Assembly: GCF_003325475.1 (NCBI RefSeq)
Contig: NZ_CP029495.1
Span: forward strand, 2,232,001 to 2,296,000
Length of the DNA: 64,000 nucleotides
Reading direction: 5' to 3'
Source: Chromobacterium phragmitis
Lineage (GTDB): Bacteria; Pseudomonadota; Gammaproteobacteria; Burkholderiales; Chromobacteriaceae
Shown: in pieces, positions 25,815-33,699 of the stretch
Position numbering within the stretch: position 1 is the first letter of the stretch
How the letters are laid out: every line of letters begins with the position of its first letter
The notes under the pieces: generated by a model
Database searches by the model: none
Seen by the model: only the letters and a program-made list of their open reading frames with translations
What the model was told of the DNA's origin: nothing
Made by a program: the position numbers and the translations under genes

Positions 25815-26528
25815 ATGACCATCGACGATAATCCTAGGCGGAATGGTTTGCTGGCCGGATTGCCGGAGGCTGAGTGGTTGCGGCTGCGCCCGCATCTGGA
25901 GCCGGTAGAAATGCCCTTGGGCAAGGTGCTGTATGAGCCGGACTGCGCGCTGAGCCATGTTTACTTTCCAACGACAGCGATCGTGTCGCTGCTGTATGTG
26001 ATGGAGGATGGGGCTTCGGCGGAAATCGCGGTGGTGGGCTGGGAGGGGATTGTCGGCATCGCCCTGTTCATGGGCGGGGAGACCACGCCCAGCCGCGCCG
26101 TGGTGCAAAGCGCCGGCTATGGCTATCGCTTGAAAGCGCAGGCTTTGAAAGACGAGTTCAATCGCGCGGGGCCGATGATGCATCTGCTGCTGCGCTATAC
26201 CCAGGCCTTGATCACCCAGATGGGACAAACCGCGGTCTGCAATCGCCACCATTCGCTGGATCAGCAATTGTGCCGCTGGCTGCTGTTGAGCCGGGATCGC
26301 TTGGCCGGGGACGAGTTGGTCATGACCCAGGAGTTGATCGCCAATATGCTGGGCGTCCGCCGCGAGGGCGTGACCGAAGCCGCCCTGAAGTTGCAGAAGG
26401 CCGGTTTGATCCGCTATGTGCGGGGGCATATCACCATTCTCGATCGTTTTGGGCTGGAGCAGCGCACCTGCGAATGCTACGAAGTGGTGAAGAAGGAGTA
26501 TCAACGCCTGTCCGGGCCGCTGCCATAG
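25815..26528 (+). CDS. Crp/Fnr-family transcriptional regulator
   Basis: 237 residues. A cyclic-nucleotide-binding-like beta roll (about 10-120) keeps VVGWEGIVGIALFMGG and the SRAVV turn; the C-terminal helix-turn-helix reads VMTQELIANMLGVRREGVTE, then LQKAGLIRYVRGHI. It lacks the N-terminal cysteine cluster of FNR. Such proteins control stress or respiratory genes as dimers on palindromes. GGGAGG precedes two adjacent ATGs (25812, 25815); the second has better spacing. It is the only regulator of this kind in the island and the likely owner of the TGTNCG-N4-CGNACA sites. Confidence 0.9.
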   Translation: MTIDDNPRRNGLLAGLPEAEWLRLRPHLEPVEMPLGKVLYEPDCALSHVYFPTTAIVSLLYVMEDGASAEIAVVGWEGIVGIALFMGGETTPSRAVVQSAGYGYRLKAQALKDEFNRAGPMMHLLLRYTQALITQMGQTAVCNRHHSLDQQLCRWLLLSRDRLAGDELVMTQELIANMLGVRREGVTEAALKLQKAGLIRYVRGHITILDRFGLEQRTCECYEVVKKEYQRLSGPLP

Positions 26529-26536
26529 CAGAATAG

Positions 26537-26935
26537 CTAGCTCCGTTTTTGCCAGGCTTCCAGTTTTTCCTGAGCAGCGCGCGATAGCGTAGCGGTGGGT
26601 TGAGCCTTAAGGCGGTCTATTCCGATGGGCTCGCCGCTGACTGCGCAGTAGCCGTAACTGCCGTCGCGTATGCGTTGCAAGGCTTGATCTATCCGCTGCA
26701 ATTGCAGTTTTTCCCTCTCTTGAACCGTCAAGTCCATCCTATGCTCCTCTGCCTGTTGGCCGCGTTCGTCTGCGTCGGAGATCGCAAGGAAGCTTTGCAG
26801 ATGGCGCTCCGTTTCCCGGCTGGCGCGCAGCAAGGCATCGCGCGCCTGCAATAGTTCGGCTTCCAACGCCATCAGTTGTTGCGGCGAAAGGCTGTGGTCG
26901 ACAGCGCTTGGCGCGGAGGACGAGGTGTCTGTCAT
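26537..26935 (-). CDS. TraR/DksA-family protein with degenerate zinc finger
   Basis: 132 residues. A helical N-terminal hairpin is followed by the DksA-type C-terminal motif GSYGYCAVSGEPIGIDRLKA and PTATLSRAAQEKL. DksA has four zinc-binding Cys here; this protein keeps only the first (Ser and Ala at the others), so a zinc finger is unlikely, a condition known from zinc-independent DksA paralogues. It may bind RNA polymerase and modulate stress promoters with or without ppGpp. It lies 13 bp downstream of a small gene on the same strand, probably in one operon. Confidence 0.85.
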   Translation of the reverse strand: MTDTSSSAPSAVDHSLSPQQLMALEAELLQARDALLRASRETERHLQSFLAISDADERGQQAEEHRMDLTVQEREKLQLQRIDQALQRIRDGSYGYCAVSGEPIGIDRLKAQPTATLSRAAQEKLEAWQKRS

Positions 26936-26948
26936 GGCATCACTCCCA

Positions 26949-27164
26949 TCAGCGGCGATGCAGGAGGGGAGCGATGGTGGATTGCGACGGCGTGGCGGCA
27001 GCCTCTTGCCCATTGCTCTCCCTTTCCAGCCGCATGGCTTCAGACTCCGCCATCTCGTACAAGGGATAGATATGCGAAGGCGGAGGATGCTGGGCATTGT
27101 GGACAGACCTGCCAACAAAATGTCCCGCGGTGTTGCGTTCGGTTTTGATGTGGTATCTGGGCAT
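26949..27164 (-). CDS. Small protein of unknown function upstream of the TraR/DksA gene
   Basis: 71 residues beginning MPRYHIKTERNTAGHFVGRS; basic, with no signal peptide or known motif. GAAGGAG precedes the ATG with good spacing, which supports it as a real gene. Upstream, at 27269, is a spaced variant of the cassette palindrome. Confidence 0.6.
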   Translation of the reverse strand: MPRYHIKTERNTAGHFVGRSVHNAQHPPPSHIYPLYEMAESEAMRLERESNGQEAAATPSQSTIAPLLHRR

Positions 27165-27268
27165 GGGAGACTCCTTCACGCGTGATTCGTACTCGGCTTC
27201 AAGGTTGAGCGCCTGCGATGGAACAGAGTTCAGTACTGCCGAGCGTGCGGCAAGGATGGGTAGCGGTC

Positions 27269-27286
27269 TGTGCGTTGGAGCGCACA
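27269..27286. promoter_or_regulatory. Stress-regulon palindrome variant with 6-bp spacer
   Basis: TGTGCG-TTGGAG-CGCACA, perfect 6-bp arms like the other sites but spacer 6 in place of 4. It is about 105 bp upstream of the small-protein/TraR operon. Weaker as a member because of the spacing. Confidence 0.4.
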
Positions 27287-27396
27287 TGCCAAATCATTTG
27301 GCCTGGCGCCGCATGGTTTCTGGAGCCGGCGCGCCGCCCTTGGCCGTGCCGATGGTACGACGAGGCGGCGCAAGGCGGCATCAGATTGGGATGGGC

Positions 27397-27960
27397 TTAA
27401 CGCTTGATGAGCGAAATCTTGGTGCCTTCTATGCTCAGGCTGGCCATCAGGCCTTCCTGGTCGAAGATGAAGGCATAGGCGTCGTTGCGCAATGTCGTCG
27501 AGCTCAAGTTTTTCGCCGTGCCGGCATCAACCACGACTACGCTGGGGCCGGTGCCGATTTCCCAACCCATGGACTTTTTCAGATAGCGGACGGCTTTCTG
27601 ATTCATCAGAAATACTACATAGCCATAGGATTCCGCGCCTGCCTGCCATCCCCAGGATGCGGTGACTGAGTTGTAGTAGCCGTTGGGTTGGCCTCCTTCC
27701 AGCAGCACGCCTTCGCCGTATGCGCCGCCAAAGATCAGCCCGGCTTTGACAATCTTGGGAAACACCAGGATGGCGGAGGCCTTGTGGGAGAGACTTTCCG
27801 CCGCAGGGCTCGTTTGATACAGCATGTGCAGCGATTGCAGGGCGGCCTCATCCAGATCGCGCGCCGATTCGGCCAGGGTATAGGCGCTAGCCAGACACAG
27901 CATCAGCCCGGTGGCGGCCAGCAATAGGGCTTTCTGTAGATTGTGTAGGGGATTGATCAT
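27397..27960 (-). CDS. SYLF-domain (Ysc84-like) lipid-binding exported protein
   Basis: 187 residues. A signal peptide is present (KALLLAATGLMLCLASAYTL, cleavage near residue 31). The SYLF domain follows: SHKASAILVFPKIVKAGLIF, GGAYGEGVLLEGG, YYNSVTASWGWQAG and SYGYVVFLMN. SYLF proteins bind phosphoinositides in eukaryotes; in bacteria they are exported envelope proteins of unclear role. It is divergent from the cyclopropane synthase gene, with two operator palindromes between. TATGAT at 28064-28069 is a good -10. Confidence 0.9.
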   Translation of the reverse strand: MINPLHNLQKALLLAATGLMLCLASAYTLAESARDLDEAALQSLHMLYQTSPAAESLSHKASAILVFPKIVKAGLIFGGAYGEGVLLEGGQPNGYYNSVTASWGWQAGAESYGYVVFLMNQKAVRYLKKSMGWEIGTGPSVVVVDAGTAKNLSSTTLRNDAYAFIFDQEGLMASLSIEGTKISLIKR

Positions 27961-28088
27961 GGTGGAACTCCTTGAAAGGGGTCTGAGACTCTCCTCGAAT
28001 GCTATGGCGTAAAGTTAGGGTGCTTTGTTTCGTAAGCCATGGACATGGTGAGTTTCAGTGCCCATCATATTCGGCAGCGGTGGCGGCC

Positions 28089-28108
28089 ACTGTTCGCCAG
28101 CGAACATA
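28089..28108. promoter_or_regulatory. Stress-regulon palindrome, site 3 (SYLF gene side)
   Basis: ACTGTTCG-CCAG-CGAACATA with perfect 6-bp core arms. Its centre is 32 bp upstream of the centre of the TATGAT -10 on the minus strand. Confidence 0.68.
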
Positions 28109-28133
28109 ACCGACTGTCAATAACGACAGTTGC

Positions 28134-28153
28134 TATGTGCGTAAGCGCACATA
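28134..28153. promoter_or_regulatory. Stress-regulon palindrome, site 4 (cyclopropane synthase side)
   Basis: TATGTGCG-TAAG-CGCACATA, a perfect palindrome over both 8-bp arms and the best example in the window. Its centre is about 33 bp upstream of TATTTT on the plus strand. Confidence 0.72.
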
Positions 28154-28279
28154 TCAATCGCACCCTATCGGGTTATTTTGCCACAGCCTATGCTGCGTCC
28201 CGCGCGCCAGCGCGCACGGGACCATGCCGATATGCATGCGCAGGGCAATCTTGGTTTCTTCATCAAAGGAGGCCGGATC

Positions 28280-29515
28280 ATGGCTTGGCAGAATGATATG
28301 GAGCAATGGGCGCAACAGATACGACAGCGCAATCCGTTTGCGGCGAGATTGGTTTGGGATGACAGGCAGATCGATTTTGGCGCTTTCGAGCGGCCATTGG
28401 TGACGCTGTACGTCAGGGAAGCCTCCGCGCTGCGTTACTTGTTGTCGCCTAGCCTGGATGGTTTGGGCGAAGCTTATGTGCGTGGGGTTTTCGATGTGGA
28501 GGGCGCGCTGGATGACATCATAGACTTGGCCTATTCCTTGTCCCGTGGCAGCGACAGCCGCCTTAAGGCGATTGCCAGCTATTTCCGCCACTCGCGCAAG
28601 GCGGATCGGCAGGCCATCCAGTACCACTATGATGTGTCTGATACGTTCTACACCCTATGGCTGGACCCGCTGATGGTGTATTCCTGCGCTTATTTCGAAA
28701 CCGGCGAGGAGTGCCTTGCCGAGGCGCAAGTCAAGAAAATGGATCATATCCTGACCAAGTTGAAGCTGACGCCGGGACAGACCCTGCTCGACATCGGCTG
28801 CGGCTGGGGCGGGCTGGTGATGCGGGCGGCGCAACGCTTTGGCGCGCATTGCCTGGGCATCACGCTGTCGCAGAATCAATATGAAACGGCGACAGCCAGG
28901 GTGCGCGCCGCGGGCCTGCAAGACCGCATCGAGATCCGCTTGCAGGATTATCGGGACACCCAAGGCCAATTCGATCGCATCGCCAGCGTGGGGATGTGCG
29001 AGCATGTTGGTCTCAAGGGCTTGCCGGATTACTTCAGCCGGATCCACAGCCTGCTGCGCGATGACGGGATGGCGCTGAATCACGGCATCACCCTATCCAG
29101 CGCGGATAGCCTGGAGGTGCCGTTCGGTGCTGGCCGCTTCATTGAGAAATATGTCTTCCCCGGCGGGGAGCTGCCACATATCGGAGAGGTGCTGCGCACC
29201 ATGCAGCAGGGCGGGCTAGAGGCGCTGGATGTGGAAAATCTGCGCCGCCACTATGCCAAGACCTTGTCGTGCTGGACAATGAATTTTGAAAACCAGAGCG
29301 TTCGCATCCGCCAGGAAGTGGGCGAGGAGAAGTATCGTATCTGGCGGGTATATCTTTCCGGCTGCGCCTACGCTTTCCGCCATGATGTGGTGAGCATCTA
29401 CCAAGTGCTCTGTCATAAGGCTGGCCGTCATGCCGATGGTTTGCCGTGGTCGCGCCAGTATATGTATGCGCATGGCGATGCAGAGGCAGCAACCATGCCC
29501 TCCCCAAACGGATGA
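28280..29515 (+). CDS. cfa: Cyclopropane-fatty-acyl-phospholipid synthase family protein
   Basis: 411 residues, near the normal length. An N-terminal lipid-binding region precedes the SAM methyltransferase fold: IQYHYDVSDTFYTLWLD, DIGCGWGGLVMRAAQ (SAM motif I), GITLSQNQYETA, and SVGMCEHVG; GGELPHIGEV and CWTMNFENQ follow. The enzyme methylenates unsaturated acyl chains of membrane phospholipids with S-adenosylmethionine, protecting against acid, osmotic and oxidative stress. AAAGGAGG precedes the ATG at 28280. The upstream perfect operator suggests activation by the cassette regulator. Confidence 0.92.
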   Translation: MAWQNDMEQWAQQIRQRNPFAARLVWDDRQIDFGAFERPLVTLYVREASALRYLLSPSLDGLGEAYVRGVFDVEGALDDIIDLAYSLSRGSDSRLKAIASYFRHSRKADRQAIQYHYDVSDTFYTLWLDPLMVYSCAYFETGEECLAEAQVKKMDHILTKLKLTPGQTLLDIGCGWGGLVMRAAQRFGAHCLGITLSQNQYETATARVRAAGLQDRIEIRLQDYRDTQGQFDRIASVGMCEHVGLKGLPDYFSRIHSLLRDDGMALNHGITLSSADSLEVPFGAGRFIEKYVFPGGELPHIGEVLRTMQQGGLEALDVENLRRHYAKTLSCWTMNFENQSVRIRQEVGEEKYRIWRVYLSGCAYAFRHDVVSIYQVLCHKAGRHADGLPWSRQYMYAHGDAEAATMPSPNG

Positions 29516-29541
29516 GGCAGGATCGGTCGGGGTGGGACGGA

Positions 29542-29940
29542 TTATTGCGAGTCGTGAACTCGCATGTAGTTGATGATGACCCGGACCTCCTTGACGCCCA
29601 GCGTCAGATCTCAGGCCCGGTCAACCTCGGCCTGGGTATCCACCTGCCCGCTCAGCATGACTCGACCGTTATCGGTTTCCACTCGTATTTCGTACGAGGT
29701 CAGATCAGGATCGCGGAACAGCTCGGCTTTGACTTTGCCAGCAATCATGGCGTCCGAGACATAGCTGCTCACCTCGGTGCCTTCGGCATAGGTATCGCCC
29801 ATGGTTTGCGTCGAGGCGGGCGGGTTGTCCGGCATGGTGCTGACGGTATTGCCGCGGGCGCCTGCAGAAACGGTGATCAGCGCGGCGTAGGCAAGAAACA
29901 GAGTAAAGCGGCTTGCGCGTTGCATGGATGGGGTAAGCAT
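29542..29940 (-). pseudogene. Exported BON-domain protein with in-frame TGA near the end
   Basis: From the ATG at 29940 the frame codes a signal peptide (SRFTLFLAYAALITVSAG) and one BON domain (VKAELFRDPDLTSYEIRVET, VMLSGQVDTQAEVDRA). A TGA at 29611-29613 interrupts it, yet the frame continues with DLTLGVKEVRVIINYMRVHD to a TAA at 29542, the normal end of a BON domain. One nonsense change therefore cuts off the last strand. A shortened 109-residue product could still be made. Confidence 0.65.
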
Positions 29941-29964
29941 GATCGACTTCTTTTGCTCAACCGT

Positions 29965-29993
29965 AGATCGCCCCGCCTAGGGCGGAGCGATCG
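29965..29993. repeat. Long inverted repeat upstream of the exported BON gene
   Basis: GATCGCCCCGCC and GGGCGGAGCGATC form a hairpin with a stem of about 12 pairs and one mismatch. There is no U tract; its role is unknown. Confidence 0.45.
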
Positions 29994-30110
29994 CTGTGTC
30001 TGATTCGCGGCCAGACAGTCAACCATTGCGGGAGCCAGTGGCGCGCTACCCTGATCCGGGATCAGCGCTCAAGCCGGCTGTCGGCGCTGAGGTTTGCTGT
30101 GACTGCGCGT

Positions 30111-30329
30111 TCAGGCCTTGGGTGGGGTATAGCCAGGAGGGCTTTCGTGAGCCAGCCCGGTTTGGCCGCCAGCCTGCTTGGTAGGAGCGCGCGGAGCGGC
30201 GTCGCTGGCAGGATGCTGTTGGCCGGTGGTTTGGGTGGGGCCGACGCCTGGCTTGGCGCTGTCAGCGCACGGCTTTGGGGCCGCGGCGGCATCCTTGGGG
30301 GAGGCATTCTGCTGCTTGTGCTTGTCCAT
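30111..30329 (-). CDS. Small Pro/Ala/Lys-rich protein
   Basis: 72 residues starting MDKHKQQNASPKDAAAAPKP; likely disordered (rich in Pro, Ala, Gln, Lys), no membrane segment. AAGAGG precedes the ATG at 30329. A degenerate member of the cassette palindrome lies 81 bp upstream (30410), which supports a real stress-induced gene. Function unknown. Confidence 0.6.
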   Translation of the reverse strand: MDKHKQQNASPKDAAAAPKPCADSAKPGVGPTQTTGQQHPASDAAPRAPTKQAGGQTGLAHESPPGYTPPKA

Positions 30330-30409
30330 GGTGACCTCTTTAGCTATCCAACTTCCCGCAGGATTGCGAGGCGTTGGCAGGCTGACTTTGGGGCTTAAGC
30401 GGGCAGATG

Positions 30410-30429
30410 TCGGTGCGTTATCCAACATA
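30410..30429. promoter_or_regulatory. Stress-regulon palindrome, site 5 (degenerate)
   Basis: TCGGTGCG-TTAT-CCAACATA. The right flank ACATA and left GTGCG are kept; two core positions differ. It is upstream of the small Pro-rich protein gene. Confidence 0.45.
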
Positions 30430-30487
30430 GATAGTAAGCCGGCTCGAAAAAACCGGTTTTGCGAATCATGGCGGCGCTGGATTGCGC

Positions 30488-30922
30488 TTAGGCGCGGAAG
30501 ATGTCGAATGTTTCAATCTTGAGCACTCGGCGGATGGCGAAATATCTGGAGATGGCGGCGATGATCCCCACCATGCCAAAGGCCAGCGCCAGGTTCCAGA
30601 AGGTGATAATGGTCGCGTAGTTGGGCAGCTGCGAGCGGGCGAGGGTGATCAGCCGCGTGATCAGCCCTATGCCCAGGCCAAAGCCGGTGACCGCGGTGAA
30701 AGTAGCCATGAACAGAATCATCACCACCAGCTCGCCTCCTTTTTTGGCACCGATGACCTTGAGGGTGCCGCATTTCTCCAGATTCTCCAGGATGAAGCTG
30801 TAAAACGTCTGGCCGGAGATCGACAGCCCGACGATGAGGCTGATCACCGTCATCAGGTATTGCTTGCGCTGATTGTCGATGGCGTAGTTCCAGGCGCTGG
30901 CGCGGACAGTGGTAAGTGACAA
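30488..30922 (-). pseudogene. C-terminal fragment of an ABC transporter permease (FtsX/DevC-like)
   Basis: About 144 codons: VRASAWNYAIDNQRKQYLMT, then GQTFYSFILENLEKCGTLKV and two further membrane segments ending RRVLKIETFDIFRA. This is the last part of a roughly 380-400 residue MacB/DevC-like permease; the N-terminal half, periplasmic domain and the ATPase are absent. In-frame stops lie upstream of 30943, so it is a remnant. Confidence 0.75.
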
Positions 30923-31135
30923 GCCTGCGTGGGTTAGCGAACAGACTGCCCTGCCACCCTCGCTCAGGATATAGCAAGGCGAGCCGGGTCTGCTGTCCGG
31001 CCGGGCAAGGAATTCAGTGCCTCCGGTTTTTTACGGCGAAGCAGCAAGTTGCCTTCGATGTTCCTGAATGGTTGCTAGCCCGCTCGTTTAGATGGGCTGA
31101 GCTGGGCACGGCGGGGCTTCGCTATGGAGACGATC

Positions 31136-31543
31136 ATGAACTATGCAGAGCGCGATATTTACGGGGTGTACCGAGTGAAAGTCCATACGCAGTTAGCGGA
31201 GCAGGTGGAGCTGATGGCGGTGAATGAGCTGATCGGCAGCGACGTTTACAACCAGCGCAATGTGTTTCTGGGCGATATCAAGGAAATCATGCTGAACGTG
31301 AAAACGGGCTGCATCGCGTATGTGGAATTGTCGATTCGCGGATTGCTGGACCTTGACGGCAAAAGGGTGGCCGTGCCGTGGAGTGCCTTCATGTTTGATG
31401 CCGCGAATAATCGCTTGGTGGTGAGTGTGGATCGTTTGCATTTGTGGCAGGTCCCTGACATTGAAGTGCACAAGTGGCTGCATGTGAACCAGCCAACGCC
31501 TTTGCCCGACAAGGCGGCCGACTATGGCCGCGGACTCGACTAA
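31136..31543 (+). CDS. PRC-barrel domain protein
   Basis: 135 residues. The PRC-barrel fold shows in NELIGSDVYNQRNVFLGDIK, IMLNVKTGCIAYVELSIRG and KRVAVPWSAFMFDAANNRLV. PRC-barrel proteins occur in photosynthetic reaction centres and RimM and, in stress clusters like this, as proteins of unknown role. GGAG lies seven bases before the ATG at 31136, preferred over the ATG at 31124. Confidence 0.82.
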   Translation: MNYAERDIYGVYRVKVHTQLAEQVELMAVNELIGSDVYNQRNVFLGDIKEIMLNVKTGCIAYVELSIRGLLDLDGKRVAVPWSAFMFDAANNRLVVSVDRLHLWQVPDIEVHKWLHVNQPTPLPDKAADYGRGLD

Positions 31544-31784
31544 ATAATCCGGATGTGGCCCTGGCTCCCTTGCTGCAGGTTTTACAGCTTGTGGCAGCGC
31601 TGTCACGAAGAGGCGTCTGGGCTGCAATCCTATTGCCATGTCGCGCGCATTGGCCAGCCACGAGTAAGCCATACGCATCCCCACTTAGTTGGATAGTGCA
31701 CAGACAGTCTGCTACCTAACATTCATGGTAAGGATGCCGACCTCTTGCAATGTCGCGGGCGGTTTGCTTCATAGGAGCATGATC

Positions 31785-32009
31785 ATGGACCCGCTTGTTC
31801 AACACGATAGCGATGGCGACATGTTCTGGTTGCCTGAAGAAGATATCAAGTCGCTACCCGAAACTTGGTTACCGACGCGGAAGATACTGCCGGGCTCCAC
31901 CGAGTACTTCAGTTTCACCACCGAGATCTACGACCCGTTTGACGAGGTGATTCTGCACGATTTGGACCAGTACGAAACGGTTGACGGCGATTGGCCGATG
32001 GATGACTGA
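31785..32009 (+). CDS. Small acidic protein of unknown function
   Basis: 74 residues starting MDPLVQHDSDGDMFWLPEED, with net negative charge and many aromatic residues. AGGAGCATGATC gives good spacing for the ATG at 31785; an ATG at 31779 is in frame but overlaps the Shine-Dalgarno. No known motif. It lies among the stress genes on the plus strand. Confidence 0.55.
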   Translation: MDPLVQHDSDGDMFWLPEEDIKSLPETWLPTRKILPGSTEYFSFTTEIYDPFDEVILHDLDQYETVDGDWPMDD

Positions 32010-32202
32010 ATCAGCAGCCGGCGAGTTTGGCGCGCAACTCAACGTTACATCCCGCGGCGGTCGGTCGCTGCCACAGTGGGTTGCGCGACAGGCGATGCCA
32101 GAACGCTTGGGCGGTTTGACCGTGCGCCACAATTCCTTTGATGGCAGGCGTAATGTGGACTGCGTTTACCTTCCAGTTTCGACGTGTGTCCGGGAGAATG
32201 CC

Positions 32203-32349
32203 ATGTTTGAAATTGTCATTGTCACCTTGCTGATCTTGTGGGCCTTGGGTTTGTTGACGGCTTTCACAATGGGAGGCTTCATCCATATTCTTTTGTTGTT
32301 GGCAGTCGTGGCTATACTGGTGCGTTTTATCCAAGGTCGGCCGTTATAA
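32203..32349 (+). CDS. Lmo0937-family (DUF5670-like) small membrane protein
   Basis: 48 residues with two membrane segments: VTLLILWALGLLTAFTMGGF, then IHILLLLAVVAILVRFIQGR. Length and the pattern WALGLLT...GGFIHILL...AVVAILVRFIQG are those of Lmo0937-family peptides, which recur with stress genes in many bacteria. GGGAGA precedes the ATG. The gene is short enough to be missed by automated calling. Confidence 0.8.
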   Translation: MFEIVIVTLLILWALGLLTAFTMGGFIHILLLLAVVAILVRFIQGRPL

Positions 32350-32440
32350 GGTGCCAAATAATGGAGTTGATCATGCCGCGCGGCGTGTCGCTTAGCCAGG
32401 CAATCATGAGACGATGGGTCCGCAGCCTGAGCGCGCAGCC

Positions 32441-33376
32441 ATGAAGTTCCACGACTATTACGAAACGCTGGGCATTGCGCGCACCGCCACGCAGGATGAG
32501 GTCAAGCAGGCATATCGCAAGCTGGCGCGGAAATTCCATCCGGACGTCAGCAAAGAGGCCGATGCGGAGACGCGATTCAAGGAACTCGGCGAGGCCTACG
32601 CGGTATTGAAGAACCCTGAGAGGCGCGTCGCCTATGATTTGATGGGCGGCGATCTGAAAAGCGGACAGGACTTCCAGCCGCCGCCTGACTGGGACAGCGG
32701 CTTCGAGTTTCATGGCCGCGATTTCGGCGGCGGCACGGCCGATCAGGACGATTTCTTCGAGTCCTTGTTTGGCCGGCGCGCGCGCGGCGGCGGGCACCGT
32801 CATGCCCATGGTGTCGGTCGGGATCATCACGCCAAGGTGCAGATTGATCTGGAAGATGCCTACCATGGCTGCCAACGTAGCGTGGAGTTGCGCATGCCGA
32901 CCCAGACTGCCGACGGCCATGTGGTGCTGCAGACGCGCACCTTGTCGGTGGCCATCCCCAAAGGCATACGGGCGGGGCAACATCTGCGCCTAGCCGGGCA
33001 GGGAGGCGCGGCGCCCGGCGGCGGGCCGGCCGGCGACTTGTATCTGGAAATCGAATTCAAGCGCCATCGGCTGTTTCGTGTCGAAGGGAGCGATGTGTTC
33101 TTGGATCTGCCGGTGTCGCCGTGGGAGGCGGCGCTTGGCGCATCCGTAGAAGCGCCCACGCCTGATGGTCCGGTTCAGCTCAAGATACCGCCGGGATCCC
33201 AGGCCGGGAAACAATTGCGCCTGAAGGGGCGAGGCATTCCTGGCGCCGTGCCGGGCGATTTATATGTGGCGCTGACGATAGTCTTGCCACCGGTGGCGGG
33301 CGAGCGGGAGCGCGCTGCCTACCAGGCCATGGCTCATGCCTTTGACTTCAATCCGCGCAGCGCGTTGAAAGGATAG
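32441..33376 (+). CDS. cbpA: DnaJ-type co-chaperone CbpA
   Basis: 311 residues. J domain at 1-70 with the HPD motif (KLARKFHPDVSKEADAETRF), then a Gly/Phe/His-rich linker (GRDFGGGTADQDDFFESLF, GGGHRHAHG) and the two DnaJ C-terminal beta domains (VQIDLEDAYHGCQRSVEL, LSVAIPKGIRAGQHLRLAGQ, GDLYVALTIVLPP). There is no zinc-finger domain, as in CbpA. It stimulates DnaK and binds curved DNA. It is followed after 5 bp by cbpM, its inhibitor. Confidence 0.93.
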   Translation: MKFHDYYETLGIARTATQDEVKQAYRKLARKFHPDVSKEADAETRFKELGEAYAVLKNPERRVAYDLMGGDLKSGQDFQPPPDWDSGFEFHGRDFGGGTADQDDFFESLFGRRARGGGHRHAHGVGRDHHAKVQIDLEDAYHGCQRSVELRMPTQTADGHVVLQTRTLSVAIPKGIRAGQHLRLAGQGGAAPGGGPAGDLYLEIEFKRHRLFRVEGSDVFLDLPVSPWEAALGASVEAPTPDGPVQLKIPPGSQAGKQLRLKGRGIPGAVPGDLYVALTIVLPPVAGERERAAYQAMAHAFDFNPRSALKG

Positions 33377-33381
33377 CCATC

Positions 33382-33699
33382 ATGAATCAGAACCAGCCGG
33401 CAGTGACTCAGGGCGTGGTGGTGGAGGAGCAACTGGAGCTGACGCTGCTTGAACTGTGCCAGGCCAGCCATGCCGAAGAGGCCTTTGTTATCCGCTGGGT
33501 ACGGGAGGGCGCGCTGGAGCCGCAGGGCGAGTCGCCGCAGAATTGGCGTTTCCGTGGCGATGCCTTGCGGCGCGCGCGGGTGGCCTGGCGCTTGTCGTGC
33601 GATCTAGAGATCAATCCCTCTGGCGTGGCGCTGGTGCTGGATCTGCTGGACGAGCTGCAGGCCTTGCGGGCGCGTCTGGATCGGACTGGCAAGCACTAG
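33382..33699 (+). CDS. cbpM: CbpA modulator CbpM
   Basis: 105 residues: LTLLELCQASHAEEAFVIRW, then VREGALEPQGESPQNWRFRG and a long C-terminal helix, the MerR-like CbpM pattern. CbpM binds the CbpA J domain and blocks both its DnaK stimulation and DNA binding. It is directly behind cbpA in a two-gene operon. Its TAG and the NRAMP gene's stop on the other strand share the palindrome CTAG. Confidence 0.93.
   Translation: MNQNQPAVTQGVVVEEQLELTLLELCQASHAEEAFVIRWVREGALEPQGESPQNWRFRGDALRRARVAWRLSCDLEINPSGVALVLDLLDELQALRARLDRTGKH

Larger units (their letters stand above)
27961..28279. promoter_or_regulatory. Divergent promoter region of the SYLF and cyclopropane synthase genes
   Basis: 319 bp with no gene. 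It holds three palindromes in 65 bp: operator 28089-28108, a dyad ACTGTC-AATAAC-GACAGT at 28113-28130, and operator 28134-28153. Candidate -10 boxes are TATGAT (28064-28069, minus, for SYLF) and TATTTT (28174-28179, plus, for the synthase). Confidence 0.6.
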
